Source: Brasilonema sennae CENA114
GTDB lineage: Bacteria > Cyanobacteriota > Cyanobacteriia > Cyanobacteriales > Nostocaceae
DNA length: 64,000 bases
NCBI RefSeq assembly: GCF_006968745.1
Contig: NZ_CP030118.1
Location: forward strand, 7,280,253 to 7,344,252
Reading direction: 5' to 3'
Shown here: positions 60,861-64,000 of the stretch, piece after piece
Layout of the letters: every line of letters begins with the position of its first letter
Position numbering within the stretch: the first letter of the stretch is position 1
Notes under the pieces: generated by a model
Told to the model about the DNA's origin: nothing
The model's input: the letters and a program-made list of their open reading frames with translations, nothing else
Database searches by the model: none
Position numbers and translations under genes: made by a program

Positions 60861-62085
60861 TTGACTCGCCATTAGACAGCAGGTTTGCACCAACTGCCCA
60901 AGAGGGCAAATCTCCCCAAGCGTAAGTTCCCGTGTGCCCCACGGTACTGAGTCCCCGTTTCAGGATGTTGATTGCTGCATTCACGTCTCTATCCTCCACG
61001 TATCCGCAATGTGGACAAACGTGAGTTCTTGTAGACAGAGACTTTTTCACTTTTTTGTCACAGTTAGAGCAGTTTTGGGATGTATTATGGGGAGGTACAG
61101 CAACCGTGACCTTTCCATATTTGTGTCCAAAATACTCCAACCATGACCGGAAAGTTGACCAGCCAACATCACTGATGGATTTAGCTAAATGTCGGTTTCT
61201 TACCAGCCCTTTCACATTTAAATCTTCATAGGCTACCAAATCGTTAGATTGGATAACGGAGTATGCAACACGCTTGCAATACTCTTTTCGTTGCCTACTT
61301 ACTTTTAAATGCTTCCGAGCATACCTTATTCTCGCTTTATGGTAGTTGGTTGATTGCGGTTTCTTGGCTTTTTTTCTTGCTTGGTCGTACTTTTTAGACT
61401 TTTTGCGATTTGCACGGTTTAACTGTCTTTCAGCTTTACGGTAAAACTGGGGGGACAGTTCTACATTACCTTTATTGTCTGCAATGAAGTACTTTAAACC
61501 TAAGTCAATACCAACTACTTGATTTGTCGGTTGAGTCTCAACTTTCAAATTAATATCGATTGCAAATTGAGCATAGTACCCATCGGCACGACGCACCAAT
61601 CTAACCCGCTTAATTTCTTTGATGTTGTAGTAATTCAAATCATAGGTTCCTTTTAGTTTCAAGGTTCCTATTCCTTTCTTGTCTGAAAAAGTTATAGCTT
61701 TACGAGTATTTGAAAGCTTCCATCCTGACGTTTTGTATTCCACCGAACGACAGTATTTTTTAAACTTTGGATACCCGCTCGACCCTTTAACCTTCTTTTT
61801 GCAGTTATCGTAAAACCGAGATATCCCGCCCCAAGCACGTTCTGCCGCAGATTGTCTAGCCATTGAATTGAGTTCATCCGCAAAGGGGAATTCAGCCGCC
61901 AATACAGCGCAATATTTATTTAATGCATATTTGTCTACTTTTTGCTCTTTGTTATCCATCCAATATCGTAAGCATTTGTTCTGAATGAACTGACTAGTAC
62001 GGATAGCATCATCTATTGCTCTATATTGCCTGTCTTTTCCTTTGACTTTGAATTCGTAAATTATCACTGGCTTCGACCTAACCAA
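60835..62085 (-). CDS. tnpB: TnpB-type RNA-guided nuclease (IS200/IS605)
   Basis: A 416-residue TnpB. The RuvC residues are Asp in VVGIDLGLKYF, Glu in VAYEDLNVKG and Asp in DRDVNAAINIL, with the zinc ribbon CSNCDKK and CPHCGYVED between the latter two. All are intact, so the nuclease should be active. TnpB cuts DNA guided by an omega-RNA next to a target-adjacent motif. No tnpA (Y1 transposase) is present, so the element cannot move alone. A TTATGCT...AGCATAA dyad (62094-62116) marks the left side. Confidence 0.93.
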   Translation of the reverse strand: MVRSKPVIIYEFKVKGKDRQYRAIDDAIRTSQFIQNKCLRYWMDNKEQKVDKYALNKYCAVLAAEFPFADELNSMARQSAAERAWGGISRFYDNCKKKVKGSSGYPKFKKYCRSVEYKTSGWKLSNTRKAITFSDKKGIGTLKLKGTYDLNYYNIKEIKRVRLVRRADGYYAQFAIDINLKVETQPTNQVVGIDLGLKYFIADNKGNVELSPQFYRKAERQLNRANRKKSKKYDQARKKAKKPQSTNYHKARIRYARKHLKVSRQRKEYCKRVAYSVIQSNDLVAYEDLNVKGLVRNRHLAKSISDVGWSTFRSWLEYFGHKYGKVTVAVPPHNTSQNCSNCDKKVKKSLSTRTHVCPHCGYVEDRDVNAAINILKRGLSTVGHTGTYAWGDLPSWAVGANLLSNGESTNQESLRL

Positions 62086-62333
62086 CTACACAATTATGCT
62101 AACAGTTCCAGCATAATAATGCAATGAAGATTGTGCAAAAATAGTATCAAGGCAGGGCAAACCCTGCGTCGGCAGTTTTCATGAGCCAGTGCTGCAGGAG
62201 GGTCTCCCTCCGCAGGCATCTGGCGTCCCCTTGCCTAAAGTACGGATGTGCACGACTCAGGAGGGCACATCCTCAAGGGTTTTCAACTAGCCTTCCTTAT
62301 AATCGAGTAACATCTAAATTCAGGAGTTGCGGC
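62086..62333. repeat. Element left side and dispersed repeats
   Basis: TTATGCT (62094-62100) pairs with AGCATAA (62110-62116), probably part of the left end of the TnpB element. GCAGGG-CAAA-CCCTGC and GTGCTGCAGGAGGGTC words of dispersed families follow. No gene. Confidence 0.5.
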
Positions 62334-62957
62334 ATGAGGGACAACGCAGACGACACAGCCAATAAACAATTTAGTTCAGACGCGAACAAACTCAAACAGA
62401 AAACTTCTCGAAATCAAGTTTTTACAGCTCCATTACCAGATCCGATCGCAAAAAATATTGAAGCGATTAGTTCACTTCATACCCAGGAAGTTCAAGATAT
62501 TCCCACCCACCAGCGGATACTAGAAGCGATCGCTACATTCTTTGGGCGAACAACATTTCTGTATAGTTTGCTATTCATACTGGCTTTGTGGATTTTTGGT
62601 AGTTTTTTTGATCGCTTTTTGCCATTCAACCTGCCCTCGTTTAGCTGGTCAAATCAAGGTTTAGACGCAGCTGCATTGGTGATTTCAACTGGAGTGCTGG
62701 TGCGACAAACTCGCCAAGAAAACTTTGCCGAACAGCGGGCGCAACTGATGCTACAGCTTAACTTGCTCTCCGAGCAAAAAATTGCCAAGATTATTTCTCT
62801 ATTAGAAGAACTCCGTACCGATTTGCCTGATGTGATAAATCGCCATGATTCGGAAGCCCAATTGATGCAGGAACCTGCTGACCCGATCGCGGTATTGGAA
62901 GCACTCCAGAAAAACTTGGCTCAAGAACTGTCATCCGCAGAAGAAAACAATAGTTAA
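62334..62957 (+). CDS. DUF1003 membrane protein
   Basis: About 207 residues from MRDNADDTANKQFSSDANKL; the longer frame from 62181 is repeat-derived. DUF1003 features: two membrane segments (FLYSLLFILALWIFGSFF and GLDAAALVISTGVLV) joined by a short loop, then a basic and coiled region (RQTRQENFAEQRAQLMLQLN). Function unknown. Confidence 0.82.
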   Translation: MRDNADDTANKQFSSDANKLKQKTSRNQVFTAPLPDPIAKNIEAISSLHTQEVQDIPTHQRILEAIATFFGRTTFLYSLLFILALWIFGSFFDRFLPFNLPSFSWSNQGLDAAALVISTGVLVRQTRQENFAEQRAQLMLQLNLLSEQKIAKIISLLEELRTDLPDVINRHDSEAQLMQEPADPIAVLEALQKNLAQELSSAEENNS

Positions 62958-63074
62958 TTGCAGTTTTTGAGTAGATTTTATTTCTATTTAGAGATAGATA
63001 TCAAAGAAAACTTCAGGTATAGTCTTTTTTGTCGAAAATAAAAGATTATCGTAGATTTTACTACAAGGATACAT

Positions 63075-64000
63075 ATGGCTCAACTCAATGGTGTCATGAT
63101 GCAATACTTCCATTGGTATATCCCTCCAGATGGTAATCTTTGGAATGAGTTAAAGGATAGAGTCAAAGAGTTAGCTGATGTAGGTGTTACATCTGTTTGG
63201 TTACCCCCAGCTTACAAAGGAACAGGGGGCGGCTATGATGTCGGTTACGGGGTCTACGATATGTATGATCTGGGGGAGTTTGACCAGAAAGGCTCAGTTC
63301 GGACAAAATACGGCACAAAAGACGAGTATGTCGCTGCTGTCAAGGCAGCAAGAGATGCTGGCATTCGAGTGTATGCTGATGTTGTCCTCAACCACAAGTT
63401 AGGTGCAGACGAAGCTGAAGAGGTAGAAGCAACTCCCTACAATCCAGACAATCGCCACGAGCCAATCGGTGAGATGCAAACCATAAAAGTGTGGACTCAC
63501 TTTACCTTCCCAGGTCGCAAGGGCAAATACTCCGATATGGAATGGCACTGGTGGCACTTCGACGCAGTTGATTACAATGTTTACAACGAAGGTGAGAATG
63601 CAGTTTACCTGTTTAAAGATAAACAATTTGACGAACAGGTTGACCTAGAAAAAGGCGCTTTTGACTATCTGATGGGATGCGATCTGGATATGGAACATCC
63701 AGAAGTTCGCGACGAACTCAAGCGCTGGGGGGAATGGTTTATAGACACCACTGTGGTGGATGGATTTCGCTTTGATGCTGTTAAACACGTTAGGGCTGGC
63801 TTTTTCCCAGAATGGTTACAGCACTGTCGTCAACATGCGAAGCGCGATCTCTTTGCTGTGGGTGAGTATTGGTCTTATGAAATTGAAGCGCTACACCATT
63901 TCATTGAGGTTACGGGTGGCGATGTGTTGTTGTTTGATGCGCCATTGCACTATAACTTTAGCGCAGCCAGCAAACAAGGCAATGAGTATGACATGCGGCA
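63075..64000 (+). CDS. GH13 alpha-amylase, cut by window end
   Basis: Starts MAQLNGVMMQYFHWYIPPDG with AAGGAT before the ATG; 308 codons are in the window. GH13 region I is DVVLNH, region II GFRFDAVKH with the nucleophile Asp, region III VGEYW with the acid/base Glu. The FHWYIPPDGNLW start and no signal peptide resemble cytoplasmic, maltohexaose-type amylases (AmyS/glucan 1,4-alpha-maltohexaosidase). It would degrade glycogen or maltodextrins. The C-terminal domain lies beyond the window. Confidence 0.93.
   Translation, partial: MAQLNGVMMQYFHWYIPPDGNLWNELKDRVKELADVGVTSVWLPPAYKGTGGGYDVGYGVYDMYDLGEFDQKGSVRTKYGTKDEYVAAVKAARDAGIRVYADVVLNHKLGADEAEEVEATPYNPDNRHEPIGEMQTIKVWTHFTFPGRKGKYSDMEWHWWHFDAVDYNVYNEGENAVYLFKDKQFDEQVDLEKGAFDYLMGCDLDMEHPEVRDELKRWGEWFIDTTVVDGFRFDAVKHVRAGFFPEWLQHCRQHAKRDLFAVGEYWSYEIEALHHFIEVTGGDVLLFDAPLHYNFSAASKQGNEYDMR

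Overview
The window looks like a chromosomal piece of a filamentous, heterocyst-type cyanobacterium (order Nostocales). It carries petC-petA for the cytochrome b6f complex, a GH57 branching enzyme, a cyanobacterial LexA with its SOS box, many HIP1-like GCGATCGC words, heptameric short tandem repeats (TGAGTTC, AGTTATC, TTCACTG) and small dispersed repeats typical of large Nostocales genomes. The species cannot be named from the sequence alone.

Layout. 1-4120: a repeat-rich region with seven copies of a structured ~95-bp unit, most followed by terminator-like hairpins. Two regulators sit among them (a Crp/Fnr-type protein and a receiver-like protein lacking key residues), and the region ends in a transketolase remnant. 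4125-9124: MFS transporter with a divergent GntR regulator, yebC, a possible Yfr1-like RNA, a small secreted protein and a Doc/AbrB toxin-antitoxin pair. 9444-9716: a short decaying CRISPR array without cas genes. 9851-19842: UbiH-like hydroxylase, lytic transglycosylase, TatC, YeiH transporter, DUF305 and beta-propeller proteins, LysR regulator. 20016-23710: yebC pseudogene, DUF3067, petC, petA and a PrlF/YhaV-type toxin-antitoxin pair. 23839-27948: GH57 branching enzyme, then a P450 divergent from a TetR regulator with a 33-bp palindrome between them. 28055-34023: the grpE-dnaK-dnaJ-tusA-rsgA chaperone cluster on the minus strand. 34610-42007: surE, a metallo-beta-lactamase-fold protein, ribF, a His-rich membrane protein, a Rof-like protein, tRNA-Thr, argF and lexA.

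42235-55655 is a DNA phosphorothioation (Dnd) island. It holds a DEAH helicase of the Dnd restriction type, a tiny coupled ORF, a zinc-hook SMC-like ATPase, a Dnd-associated protein 4 homologue, a TIR protein fused to a pterin-4a-carbinolamine-dehydratase domain, then dndB divergent from dndC-dndD-dndE and a Dnd-associated methyltransferase. The cysteine desulfurase (DndA) is not here and is presumably supplied by an IscS/SufS elsewhere. DndC/D/E would install sulfur in the DNA backbone, DndB probably regulates this, and the helicase, second ATPase and TIR fusion are candidates for the attack side of the system. The TIR-PCD fusion in this position is the most unusual object in the window.

55797-64000: AmpG-like permease, small membrane proteins, a GNAT acetyltransferase with an in-frame repeat insertion, a HEAT-repeat protein, a sorbosone-dehydrogenase-like lipoprotein, a solitary TnpB element, a DUF1003 protein and the start of a GH13 alpha-amylase cut by the window end.
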